Positions 36,863 to 45,944 of a stretch of DNA of 64,000 nucleotides are shown here, one piece after another; within the stretch, counting starts at the first letter, position 1, and each line of letters begins with the position of its first letter. Source of the stretch: CAVTLG01 sp963735495 (lineage in GTDB: Bacteria; Chloroflexota; Ktedonobacteria; Ktedonobacterales; Ktedonobacteraceae); the NCBI GenBank assembly GCA_963735495.1, contig CAVTLG010000006.1, forward strand, positions 310,001 through 374,000, read 5' to 3'. Position numbers and translations under genes: made by a program. A model generated the notes under the pieces. The model was not told the origin of the DNA, did not search any database, and saw only the letters and a list, made by a program, of their open reading frames with translations.

Positions 36863-39800
36863 ATGCAGGAGCGCAAGATCAAGAAGGTATACAAATATAT
36901 TGGATCAGTAGCCGTATTGATTATATTTGTGGTAAGTACTATCAGCATACTGACGAACTTACCACATGCAGCATCTGCTGATAATGCAGTACTTACTACT
37001 GTACAGTACGAAGCCGAGAGCGCGTACCTTTCTGGTGGTACAAAGATCGATACGAGTGGCAGTGGTTACTCAAGTAGCGGCTACGTTGATGGGTACACGA
37101 GTGTGGGAGCAAAGTCAGTCTTCTCCGTCAATCTGGTGCAGGACGGGACGTACGCGGTCACATTGCGCTATGCCAATGGTTCAGGGTCAACGCAGACGCT
37201 TGGTATCTCTATCAATGGTATCCATGTTACCAAAGCATCATTTGCCGCGACGAGTAGCGCCAGCACCTGGGCAAATCACGTTGAGTATATGCTGCTGCGT
37301 ACAGGAATCAACACGATATCTGTGGAGTATGATCAAGGCGATAGTGGTAACGTCAGCCTGGACTATATCAGCATTCCAAACACAACGCCGCTCGCGAAGC
37401 AAGGAGCTACGTTGCCATATACCGAATACGAGGCCGTGAACGCAGCGACCAATGGCACGATTATTGGACCAAATTACACCTATCTGACGTTACCATCAGA
37501 AGCTGTGGGACGTAAAGCTGTGCAGTTGACCAGCCAGGGAAAGTATGTGGAGTTTACGCTGACCCAGTCGGCGAATGCTATTGATCTACGCTATAGCATC
37601 CCCGACTCGGCTGATGGCTCGGGTCTGACGGCCCCACTCAGCCTGTATGTGAATGGGAAGCTCAATCAGAGTTTGTCATTGACCTCGAAGTACAGCTGGT
37701 TTTATGGTAGCTATCCCTTTACCAATACGCCCGGCGATGGCAAGGCCCATCATTTCTATGATGAGGTACATGCCTGGCTGGGGAGCCTGGAACCGGCAGG
37801 CACCAAAGTGCGGGTGCAGGTCGACGCGGGCGATAGCGCGCCATCGTATACTATTAATCTGGCCGACTTCTACAACGTGCCCGCTGCCTATACCGAGCCG
37901 TCGTCTGGCTATCTCTCCGTTGCCAGTTACGGTGCTGATCCGACCGGCGCTAAGGACTCGACCCAGGCTATCCAGAACGCAGTCAACGCAGCGGAAAGCG
38001 CAGGCAAGGGTGTCTGGATACCTACGGGAACGTACACTGTGACCAGTCATATTATTTTGAACAACGTCACCATGCGGGGTGCCGGCCCCTGGTATACCGT
38101 TCTGGGGGGCAATGGCGTGGGTCTGTACGGCAATTCCCCATCTAATCCCAGTTCGGATGTGCAGATCTACGATCTGGCCATCTCAGGGCAGGTGATGATC
38201 CGCAACGACGCTGCGGATGTCAGTGGTATTGGCGACTCTATGGGTGGTGGCTCGGTGATCCAGGATGTGTGGATCGAGCACACCAAGGTTGGTATGTGGT
38301 TCAACGGTCCGTTCAGCGGCCTGCTGATTACTGGCGACACCATTCGTGACACCACCGCCGATGGCATCAACTTTCACGACGGCATCACCAATGCCACAGT
38401 AGAGCAGACCACGATCCGCAATACCGGCGATGATGGGCTGGCCATGTGGTCGGATACCAATGCCGACGAGAACGATGTCTTCGAGTACAATACCGTACAA
38501 TCACCGATCCTGGCGAATGACATTGCCATCTATGGCGGTTCGAACAATAGCATCCTGAACAATATCGTCGAGGATACGGTGGCAGAGGGTGGTGGCATTC
38601 AGGTCGGCAATCGCTTCAGTTCGGTGCCGCTGGCGGGCACCACCACGATTGCCAACAATCTGACCATCCGGGCCGGACAGCTTGATCCCAACTGGCAGTT
38701 TGGTGTAGGTGCTATCTGGTTCTACGCGCTGGACGAGGCTATGTCAGGCACGATCAATGTCACCAATGATCAGATCGAGAATAGTCCCTATGAGGCGATC
38801 CAGTTTATCGGTTCGACTGTCACCAATGTGCACTTCAGCAACATCACTATCACCAATGTGGGAACGTTTGTCTTCCAGTTGCAGTCCGCAGGCTCGGCGA
38901 CGGCCAGCAATGTCACGGCGACCGGTGTGGGTGATGCGGGACAATATAACTGTGGCGTAGCTTTCACCATCACGCAGGGATCGGGCAACTCGGGTTGGTC
39001 CCCGTCGGTGTGTGGTTTTCCTGCACCTGGAACAACCCCGACGCCAGTAACCGGGACTACCTCGACGCCAACATCTGGGACCACCCCAACTCCGGTTCCA
39101 GCCACTCCAACGCCAGAGCCAACCTGGCTAGCGCCCTCCGGTTCGCTGGTAAAGGCGATCAACGCAGGTGGCGCGGCTTCGGGTACCTTTGTAGCGGATA
39201 CGGGCTATAACCAGGGCAACGAGTACTCGGACACGTCAACCACGATTAATACCAGTGCAGTCGGTAATGCGGTATCGCAGGCGGTGTACCAGACCTGTCG
39301 CTGGAACAGTGCGTTTACCTATACTATCCCAGGACTGGCGGCGGGCAAGACCTATACGGTCCAGTTGGATTGGGCGGAACTGACATTCCAGGGGGCGGGT
39401 CAGCGCGAGTTCAACGTGGCCATCAATGGTAGCCAGATATTGAGTAACTTCGATGTCTACGCTACGGCGGGATATAAGACGGCGTTAGCCAAACAATACG
39501 CGGTGGCTGCGAATAGCAGTGGTCAGATCGTGATTGCTTTTAGCCGGGGTGCCGCTGATAATCCCTTTATTAGTGCCATCGAAATCTACTTGCCGGGAGC
39601 AGCATCCACAAATCCCCCGATACCAGTGCCGAGTCACAAGACGCTGGTGAAGGCGATCAACGCGGGTGGCGCGACCTCGGGTACTTTTGTAGCGGATACG
39701 GGCTATAACCAGGGCAACGAGTACAGCGATACTTCGGTGGCGATCAACACGAGTGGTGTGATCAACGCTGCACCGCAGGCGGTGTACCAGACCTGTCGCT

Positions 39801-40093
39801 GGAACAGTGCGTTCACCTACACCATCTCGGGCCTGACGGCGGGCAAGACTTATACGGTCCAGTTGGATTGGGCGGAACTGACGTTCCAGGGAGCGGGTCA
39901 GCGCGAGTTCAATGTGGCCATCAATGGTAGCCAGGTGTTGAGTAACTTCGACGTCTACGCTACAGCGGGATATAAGACGGCGCTGGAGAAGCAGTTCACG
40001 ACGAAGGCCAATAGTAGCGGCCAGATTGTGATTGCCTTCACGAAGGGACCGGCTGATAATCCCTTCATTAACGCTATTGAGATCTGGCAGTAG
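36863..40093 (+). CDS. Secreted GH87-like alpha-1,3-glucanase with carbohydrate-binding modules
   Basis: 1076 residues. Signal peptide about 1-38. CBM6/35-like module at about 44-175 (EAESAYLSGGTKI), a second beta-sandwich at 185-348, then a right-handed beta-helix at 350-705. The helix motifs SYGADPTGAKDST, DTTADGINFHDG, NTGDDGLAMWSD and EGGGIQVGNRF fit GH87, with Asp of ADG and GDDG as candidate catalytic acids. A Thr/Pro linker (about 718-755) leads to two malectin-like domains starting near 761 and 927. Probably degrades fungal alpha-glucan or dextran-like polymers. Substrate is inferred. Confidence 0.82.
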   Translation: MQERKIKKVYKYIGSVAVLIIFVVSTISILTNLPHAASADNAVLTTVQYEAESAYLSGGTKIDTSGSGYSSSGYVDGYTSVGAKSVFSVNLVQDGTYAVTLRYANGSGSTQTLGISINGIHVTKASFAATSSASTWANHVEYMLLRTGINTISVEYDQGDSGNVSLDYISIPNTTPLAKQGATLPYTEYEAVNAATNGTIIGPNYTYLTLPSEAVGRKAVQLTSQGKYVEFTLTQSANAIDLRYSIPDSADGSGLTAPLSLYVNGKLNQSLSLTSKYSWFYGSYPFTNTPGDGKAHHFYDEVHAWLGSLEPAGTKVRVQVDAGDSAPSYTINLADFYNVPAAYTEPSSGYLSVASYGADPTGAKDSTQAIQNAVNAAESAGKGVWIPTGTYTVTSHIILNNVTMRGAGPWYTVLGGNGVGLYGNSPSNPSSDVQIYDLAISGQVMIRNDAADVSGIGDSMGGGSVIQDVWIEHTKVGMWFNGPFSGLLITGDTIRDTTADGINFHDGITNATVEQTTIRNTGDDGLAMWSDTNADENDVFEYNTVQSPILANDIAIYGGSNNSILNNIVEDTVAEGGGIQVGNRFSSVPLAGTTTIANNLTIRAGQLDPNWQFGVGAIWFYALDEAMSGTINVTNDQIENSPYEAIQFIGSTVTNVHFSNITITNVGTFVFQLQSAGSATASNVTATGVGDAGQYNCGVAFTITQGSGNSGWSPSVCGFPAPGTTPTPVTGTTSTPTSGTTPTPVPATPTPEPTWLAPSGSLVKAINAGGAASGTFVADTGYNQGNEYSDTSTTINTSAVGNAVSQAVYQTCRWNSAFTYTIPGLAAGKTYTVQLDWAELTFQGAGQREFNVAINGSQILSNFDVYATAGYKTALAKQYAVAANSSGQIVIAFSRGAADNPFISAIEIYLPGAASTNPPIPVPSHKTLVKAINAGGATSGTFVADTGYNQGNEYSDTSVAINTSGVINAAPQAVYQTCRWNSAFTYTISGLTAGKTYTVQLDWAELTFQGAGQREFNVAINGSQVLSNFDVYATAGYKTALEKQFTTKANSSGQIVIAFTKGPADNPFINAIEIWQ
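39146..40090. repeat. 498-bp in-frame tandem duplication of the malectin-like module
   Basis: Copy one starts at 39146 and copy two at 39644, a period of 166 codons. Long stretches are identical, for example the codons for YQTCRWNSAFTYTI and VQLDWAELTFQGAGQREFNV, so the duplication is recent. Confidence 0.9.
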
Positions 40094-40101
40094 CCTGACG
40101 G

Positions 40102-40203
40102 CATGGCACTCAGTGTTGTGCCATGGAATACGAACAGGCAAGCATGATCCAGCATGGGTATGATATCGGGCGTGCATGTTGTATCTTTCAAGTACAACAT
40201 GCA
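40102..40203. terminator. Two hairpins between convergent genes
   Basis: CATGGCAC/GTGCCATG (40102-40125) and an 11-bp perfect stem TGCATGTTGTA/TACAACATGCA with a nine-base loop (40173-40203). They lie between the glucanase and the opposing reductase gene and could end transcription both ways, although no long T-run follows. Confidence 0.45.
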
Positions 40204-40264
40204 TGTGTCATTTATCAGCTAAAAAACTGTTTCTCAGATACCCTGCTGTCCCAATCGCGCGTGT

Positions 40265-41179
40265 TCAGGCGGTGAGGATAATCTTGGCAGTACTACCCTT
40301 TTCGGCGATTGCCTGTGCTTCGGCAGCATCAGCGAGCGGCATGATACGCTCGACTGGGATCGTCAACTTGCCGTCGCGTACCGCCTCTGCATAGCGCAAG
40401 ATCGTTGCGGAGTTGACTGGCGCGATAACGATAGTGATCTGAATAGTAGGATGCAGCGCAGCGTTTCGCGGGTTTTGCGTTGGGAAACAACCAAACGTGC
40501 CACCTTCCTTGACCCTGGCAAGGAGCTGGCCGGCGAGCTCCCCACCGACGGTGTCGGCGACGCAGTCGAGAGGACCGAGTTTATCAATCTCTGCATCATC
40601 ATCGATGGCGATGGCCTCGTTCACTCCGGGAAGTTGTCGAGCAGCGTCCAGTCGCTTGCCACGGACGCCAGCAATGACGCGAGCCCCGATCTGCGACGCT
40701 GCGAAGACCGCTGAGCGACCGACGCCACCTAAAGCTCCGGTGATGAGGACGGTCTGACCGGGTTGGACCTTGGCACCAAGCCGTATCATCGCATCGCCCG
40801 TGACGTTGACCAGTGGAAGCGCGGCTGCGGTGGTCATCTCCAGGCCAGCGGGAATTTTGACGAGGTCGCTGGCTTTGACGGTGCACAGCTCAGCGTAGGT
40901 ACGCCGTGCGACAGCCATGACGCGGTCGCCAGGCTCGAAACTGGTGACGCCCTCGCCTGCCTCGACAACGGTACCAGCGAGGTCGAGGCCAGGGATGTAG
41001 GGGAACGCTATCGGAAGGAAGTTCTTGACTGCGCCAGAGCGTACCCGCCAATCAGCAGGGTTGATGCTGGTGGCAGAGACGCATACGAGCACCTCGCCTG
41101 CGGCGGGTTTGGGGTCTTCAACGTCTTCGTAGGTAAGTAGTGACGCGGGGCCATACTCGTGGAGGACAATGGCTTTCAT
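40265..41179 (-). CDS. Zinc-independent NADPH:quinone oxidoreductase-like MDR protein
   Basis: 304 residues. Medium-chain reductase fold: N-terminal GroES-like part (PAAGEVLVCVSATSINPADW) and a nucleotide-binding loop VLITGALGGVGRSAV. The catalytic-zinc ligands of alcohol dehydrogenases are absent, so quinone or enone reduction is likelier. GAGGGAAAGC precedes the ATG. A 17-bp inverted repeat lies in its upstream region. Confidence 0.85.
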   Translation of the reverse strand: MKAIVLHEYGPASLLTYEDVEDPKPAAGEVLVCVSATSINPADWRVRSGAVKNFLPIAFPYIPGLDLAGTVVEAGEGVTSFEPGDRVMAVARRTYAELCTVKASDLVKIPAGLEMTTAAALPLVNVTGDAMIRLGAKVQPGQTVLITGALGGVGRSAVFAASQIGARVIAGVRGKRLDAARQLPGVNEAIAIDDDAEIDKLGPLDCVADTVGGELAGQLLARVKEGGTFGCFPTQNPRNAALHPTIQITIVIAPVNSATILRYAEAVRDGKLTIPVERIMPLADAAEAQAIAEKGSTAKIILTA

Positions 41180-41213
41180 GCTTTCCCTCGATTTCTTGAA
41201 AACTGTTCATGTT

Positions 41214-41350
41214 TGTACATACGATCATTACATGAGGTAATTTTTGTATCATTCATTGCTGCTTGATTGCTTTGAAGAGGGTTTGATTGAGAACAAGCCA
41301 GTCAGCAATAAGCTGTCGCAGAACTCCCTCATATAATGATCGTATGTACA
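41214..41350. promoter_or_regulatory. 17-bp perfect inverted repeat upstream of the reductase
   Basis: TGTACATACGATCATTA (41214-41230) recurs inverted at 41334-41350, 103 bases apart. The near copy is 34 bases before the reductase ATG. Paired sites of this sort suit a TetR- or MarR-type repressor. An alternative is the ends of a tiny mobile element. Confidence 0.45.
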
Positions 41351-41395
41351 CTCGGGGATCTTGCTCCAGACCAATTGCTCGCTCACTGTTGGGAT

Positions 41396-42199
41396 TTACA
41401 ATGGCCTCAAATACTGCTTCACCTTTGCTCGAATAATATCGGCCATTTCTTTCGGCATGGTGACGTGTGGAGCGTGAGCACTGTTGACCCAGGTGACAGG
41501 TCGATTTCCGCGAGCAGCAGTCGCTTGATTCGCCGCCGTCAACCATGAAGGCGTCCAGATACCAATGGTGAAGTCAACAGGAGCCATGTGTGCAAAATCT
41601 TCCTCGAAGTACTGTCCCATATCAACCGTCCCAAGATAGTATTGCGCCCAGTTTGCCCCATTTTGCGCTATGCGTGCGCGTTGGGCAGCGTCCTCGGTAA
41701 ACCCTGCTGTTCCAAGCAGTGTAATGGATAAGATCGTTGATGAGTCAGCAATTTTTGGAGAGAACGTGGCGATCCTTTGAAAGTACTCGACGCCAGCATT
41801 TTTAATGGGTGTATCCGCCTGTAATGCCGCCTCATGGACAATACCATTTCTGGTAATATCTGGATGGAATTTGGCTAACGCGAGAACGGCTTGTCCTCCT
41901 GAACTCACCCCAAATGCCGAAATCGGTTGCTCAAGAGGGATTGCCTCAACCAGCGCCGCGATATCATCGGCAAAGAGTTCCGGGGTCACGGGACGGGGAT
42001 GGGGATCTGGTGATCGTGATCCACCGCGAGGATCAAAGGTCAACACGGTAAACTCGTCTGCAAGACATTCCATCAATTTCTCATACGTACCACAATCATT
42101 GCTACCAGGAGGGACAAGCACCATGGTTGGACCTTGACCCATCATTTCGCAGTAAAAATCCATGCCATTTGCATAGACCGTAAACGTCTTTTTTTTCAT
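41396..42199 (-). CDS. Alpha/beta hydrolase
   Basis: About 267 residues from the ATG at 42199. Oxyanion-region VLVPPGSND, nucleophile elbow GVSSGGQAV and C-terminal His in SAHAPHVTMPKEM complete a Ser-Asp-His triad. Typical of small ester or lactone hydrolases. Substrate unknown. It reads in the same direction as the reductase but 216 bases apart. Confidence 0.85.
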   Translation of the reverse strand: MKKKTFTVYANGMDFYCEMMGQGPTMVLVPPGSNDCGTYEKLMECLADEFTVLTFDPRGGSRSPDPHPRPVTPELFADDIAALVEAIPLEQPISAFGVSSGGQAVLALAKFHPDITRNGIVHEAALQADTPIKNAGVEYFQRIATFSPKIADSSTILSITLLGTAGFTEDAAQRARIAQNGANWAQYYLGTVDMGQYFEEDFAHMAPVDFTIGIWTPSWLTAANQATAARGNRPVTWVNSAHAPHVTMPKEMADIIRAKVKQYLRPL

Positions 42200-42491
42200 A
42201 AATCTCTTCTCTTTCAGCGTTTCCATGCTTGCATTTCAAATATGGAAACAGTATCGTGAATTGTCTTTGCCGCAAGCGTTGCGCGACCTCACCGGAAGCC
42301 TCAACCAGCGCTCGCAAGCCGCCCTGGAACCTCAGAATGAACTACTAGCGCATGTATTGAACTCATCTCTCTTTTTGTAAATTTGGCAATGAGGTGAGCG
42401 GGTCTTCCCTTAGAAAGAGAGCAGATCACTCACCGATTTATCAAAGATTCCAGCCATGGAATTACCAAATTTACAGGCCCTCAGCCTCACA

Positions 42492-43319
42492 TCAGTTGTT
42501 GAAGTAGTGCTCTTCCAGGTCCTGGATCAGTCCGGGATGCACAGGGCGCCATCCCAGGAGTTCCTGGGTCTGTGCACTTGACCTCGGGATATCGACCGCC
42601 GCCACCATACCAAGGAAAGGACCGAAGTGGGCGTCTGCCTCTTCACGGGGAATGCTGACCACCGGCAGGTTCAGGCGGCGACCAATGACGCCGGCGATGT
42701 CGCGGAATGGCACTCCTTCGTCGCCGACCCCGTCAAGCCGTGACCCCGCCGGGGCGCTTTCCAGCGCTAGGCGGTACAGGCGCGCCGCATCAAGGCGATG
42801 GACGGCCACCCAGCGGTTGGACCCGTCGCCGATGTAGGCAGAGACGCCCTTCGTGCGGGCGATAGTGATCAGTCTTGGTATGAAGCCGTGCTTGTCGCCC
42901 TCGTCGTGCACGGACAGAGAGAGAGAGGCAACTGATGCGCGCACGCCAGCCAGTGCGAGCACCGCGTTATCCGATGCCTCCCCGTTGCGGTGAGCGGTGG
43001 TCACGAACGGCTTGCCGGAGCCTTCGAGCGCCGTCCCCATCGTCTCGATGGCGCGCAGATCGGTAGTGAGCGCGGCTGCGAAGTCCGGGTGGCCGTGCTG
43101 AAACGCCAGGTGAATGACGCCGGATGCCTCGGCGGCACCGCTGTGAAGACTGTCGAGGTCGTCAAGGGTACCGCGACGCACCTCGGCCCCAGCTTCCTTC
43201 AGTGCCTCAGCACCCTTGTCTGAGCGGGTAAGACCGACGACCGTATGACCGGCATCGATGAGTTCGCGGACGATGGCGGAACCGATGAAGCCTGTTGCTC
43301 CTGTGACGAAAACACGCAT
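42492..43319 (-). CDS. Extended-SDR NAD-dependent epimerase/dehydratase-like protein
   Basis: 275 residues. N-terminal Rossmann motif VTGATGFIGSAIVREL and NAD-contacting GVIHLAFQHG. The active-site YxxxK is not obvious, so it may be an atypical NmrA/SDR relative. It is transcribed divergently from a TetR regulator and its promoter overlaps a perfect operator, so it is probably repressed by that regulator. Confidence 0.85.
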   Translation of the reverse strand: MRVFVTGATGFIGSAIVRELIDAGHTVVGLTRSDKGAEALKEAGAEVRRGTLDDLDSLHSGAAEASGVIHLAFQHGHPDFAAALTTDLRAIETMGTALEGSGKPFVTTAHRNGEASDNAVLALAGVRASVASLSLSVHDEGDKHGFIPRLITIARTKGVSAYIGDGSNRWVAVHRLDAARLYRLALESAPAGSRLDGVGDEGVPFRDIAGVIGRRLNLPVVSIPREEADAHFGPFLGMVAAVDIPRSSAQTQELLGWRPVHPGLIQDLEEHYFNN

Positions 43320-43367
43320 AAGAAAATTCTCCTTCTACTGGTAAGATGTAGCGTAAGCGTGATAAAA

Positions 43368-43412
43368 TGAGGGTTCCTCCATATATTAACGGAGGAACCC
43401 TCACTTTGTCAA
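43368..43412 (-). promoter_or_regulatory. SDR promoter overlapping a TetR operator
   Basis: Minus strand: TTGACA (43407-43412), 18 bases, TAATAT (43383-43388). A 13-bp perfect inverted repeat, TGAGGGTTCCTCC (43368-43380) and its complement (43391-43403), covers the spacer and the start region. Binding there would block the polymerase. Confidence 0.8.
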
Positions 43413-43447
43413 GGGCCAATATTTCCAGGGGAAAGGGGTAGCATGAA

Positions 43448-44035
43448 ATGAGCGAGCCAACACCAGCCAACCACCCCATGCGAGCTGATGCCCAGCGCAA
43501 CTATGCCAGCCTGCTGAAGACGGCGCGAGTCGCGGTCTCCGAGCGCGGCGCTGACATTGTCCTGGAGGACATTGCCAGATCGGCTGGGGTCGGAATCGGA
43601 ACGCTGTACCGCCACTTCCCCACGCGTCAGGATCTCCTGGAAGCCGTGTTCCTGGATGAAACCAATGCATTGAGGGCGCGCGCTGAAGAACTCGCAAGTG
43701 CTCCGGTTCCTTTCGATGCCCTGATCAGCTGGCTTCGTCTCCAGATGGACTTCGCGGCTCGCGGGCGCAGCATGGGCGCAGCCATCATGGCTGCCAAGCA
43801 CGTTGAGGGAACGAGAATCTCTGCTGCGAACAAAGCGATGCACGAGGCGGGAGCAGTCCTCTTGCTCCGCCCCCAGGCCGCAGAACAAATCCGAACGGAT
43901 GTCCATATTCGCGACGTGATACGACTCGTCTACGGAATCGCCCTGGTGAATGAACGTGCGTCCGATCCTGATGGAGCCAACCGCATGCTCGATCTCGTCA
44001 TCGCCGGAATCAGCACAAAGCCGAGTCGGGACTGA
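43448..44035 (+). CDS. TetR/AcrR-family repressor
   Basis: 195 residues. N-terminal helix-turn-helix (VLEDIARSAGVGIGTLYRHF, about 38-57) and an all-helical ligand domain. It is divergent from the SDR gene, and the operator lies between them, so it probably controls both. The ligand is unknown. GGGGTAGCATGAA precedes the ATG. Confidence 0.9.
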   Translation: MSEPTPANHPMRADAQRNYASLLKTARVAVSERGADIVLEDIARSAGVGIGTLYRHFPTRQDLLEAVFLDETNALRARAEELASAPVPFDALISWLRLQMDFAARGRSMGAAIMAAKHVEGTRISAANKAMHEAGAVLLLRPQAAEQIRTDVHIRDVIRLVYGIALVNERASDPDGANRMLDLVIAGISTKPSRD

Positions 44036-44201
44036 AAGATGGGGTGTCACCTCTCGGCGAGGAGTCGATCCGACTTTCCGACGGCGTGCGCCAGTTGAGC
44101 ATAAGCAGCGCCTGTCTCGTTGCGTATCGCGTGGGATCAGCGAATGGCAGAAGCCCTGGTGGGGACCAGCAACTGTCAAGCTGAAAAATCGGTCCGCTGG
44201 A

Positions 44202-45818
44202 TCAGGTGCCAGCCTTTCCTTCTGTCGACAACTCTGCGTTTCTGAGGGCAAAACGCCGAATCTTCCCCGTGGCGGTTTTAGGCAGCTCGGGTATGAACTC
44301 GATCCAACGCGGATACTTGTAGGGTGCCAGACGTGTCTTGATATCCAGTTTGAGTTCTTCGACCAGCGCTTCCGATGGCTCGTATCCCTGTTGTAGAACG
44401 ATATATGCTTTGGGTTTAACCAGTCCATGCTGATCAAGGCTCTGCACAACGGCGGCTTCGAGCACCGCCGGGTGGGCGATCAGAGCGGCCTCGACCTCAA
44501 AGGGTGAAACCCACTGTCCGCTGACCTTGAGCATATCGTCGGCCCGACCACAGTACCAGAAATATCCCTCTGTATCCTGATAGAACTTGTCTCCTGTCAT
44601 AACCCAGCTACCCTGGAATACTTCTTGCGTTTTTTCATGCTTATTCCAATAGCCCGCTGCGGCACTATCTCCACGCACAAGCAGCGTGCCCATTGCGCCT
44701 GCAGGCACGTCCTGCCCCCGTTCATCTACAATGCGAGCGTCGTAGCCGGGCACCAGTTTCCCTGAACTGCCAGGTTGCACATCGTCAACTCGATTGCTGA
44801 TGAACGTCTGTAACATCTCTGTAGAGCCGATGCCGTCCAGGATGGTGACATGAAACTTCTGCTCGAAGCGCTTCAAGAGTTCGGCGGGCAAGCCTTCGCC
44901 CGCGGAGATACAGAGGCGTACCGAGGAGAAATCGAAGCGCTTTTCGACGTCGGGTAGTGCCAGCATGCTGGCATAGAGGGTCGGCGCTCCGAAGAACAGG
45001 GTAGGGCGGATGCGCTCTACTAATGTGAGGAGATTTTCGGCCAGGGGACGTCCTGGATAATAGAGCGCGCTGGCTCCAACCGAGAAGGGATAATACAGAT
45101 TATTGCCCAGACCGAAAGCAAAAAAAAGCTTCGATGCAGAGAAGGTGATATCGTCTTCGCGGATACCAAGGATGGCTTTGCCAAATAATTCGGCGCAACA
45201 GGTCATGTCATGCTGTAAATGAATGCACCCCTTTGGCGTACCCGTCGTGCCAGAACTGTAGAGCCAGAAAGCACTATCGTCCTTGCTCGTCTGCGCCGCT
45301 GGTAAGTGTGCAGATGCGCGATCTGTCAGGTGTGCGAAATCGTGTAGCGTGGATGTTTCTCGTTCGCCGTTCTCCTCAAGTCCGATGACAATGACGTGGC
45401 GTAGATAGCGCAACTGCGGCAGGATGGGTTGTAGTGGCTGCCAGAGTGCAGCATGAATGCAGAGTACCTTTGCTCGGCAATCATTGAGCAGATAGAGATA
45501 GTCAATGGGACGCAGCGTCGTATTGAGTGGCACAGGGACAACTCCAGTCTTGATGGTGCCAAAAAATGTTGCCGCGAACTGCGGAGAATCCAGCAGAATG
45601 AGCGCTACGCGTTGTTCGATTTCGACACCCAGGTCGAGCAAGCCGTTGCCAATACGGTTAGCAAGCTCTGCGATTTCTGCATAGGAATAGGTCTTTCCCT
45701 CGTGATAAAGCGCGATTTTTGCGCCGCGTCCCTCGACTAGATGGCGATCCAGAAAGGCGCTTGCCGCGTTAAACTGCTCTGGGAGAGGGGATAAAGCAAT
45801 TGGCGTCTCCAGAGACAT
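44202..45818 (-). CDS. Benzoate-CoA-ligase-like AMP-forming acyl-CoA synthetase
   Basis: About 538 residues from the ATG at 45818 (AAGGAG nine bases upstream). P-loop YSSGTTGTPKG, hinge GRADDMLKVSGQWVSP and catalytic Lys in TATGKIRRF. The length and the N-terminal NAASAFLDRHLVEGRG follow the benzoate-CoA ligase group, which activates aromatic acids with ATP and CoA. It is the last gene of the aromatic cluster. Hydroxybenzoate or salicylate are possible substrates. Confidence 0.85.
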   Translation of the reverse strand: MSLETPIALSPLPEQFNAASAFLDRHLVEGRGAKIALYHEGKTYSYAEIAELANRIGNGLLDLGVEIEQRVALILLDSPQFAATFFGTIKTGVVPVPLNTTLRPIDYLYLLNDCRAKVLCIHAALWQPLQPILPQLRYLRHVIVIGLEENGERETSTLHDFAHLTDRASAHLPAAQTSKDDSAFWLYSSGTTGTPKGCIHLQHDMTCCAELFGKAILGIREDDITFSASKLFFAFGLGNNLYYPFSVGASALYYPGRPLAENLLTLVERIRPTLFFGAPTLYASMLALPDVEKRFDFSSVRLCISAGEGLPAELLKRFEQKFHVTILDGIGSTEMLQTFISNRVDDVQPGSSGKLVPGYDARIVDERGQDVPAGAMGTLLVRGDSAAAGYWNKHEKTQEVFQGSWVMTGDKFYQDTEGYFWYCGRADDMLKVSGQWVSPFEVEAALIAHPAVLEAAVVQSLDQHGLVKPKAYIVLQQGYEPSEALVEELKLDIKTRLAPYKYPRWIEFIPELPKTATGKIRRFALRNAELSTEGKAGT

Positions 45819-45944
45819 GCATCTCACTCCTTCTTTGAGTGGGCGCATCGCCAGAATGGCGTGGATCTCCGTCCATGAGGGGACGTTTTCCCCAGCTTTG
45901 AGCCGTACCTTCTGACAATACGCGTCTATCTTAATACTACAATA

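Noticed and set aside
36565..36981. Open frame of 138 codons before the glucanase
   Set aside because: Overlaps the glucanase signal peptide in another frame and looks random.
39485..40204. Minus-strand open frame of 239 codons
   Set aside because: Antisense to the malectin-like repeats; an effect of codon usage.
41253..41546. Possible TetR C-terminal remnant on the minus strand
   Set aside because: Overlaps the hydrolase gene; the similarity is a vague impression over about 40 residues.
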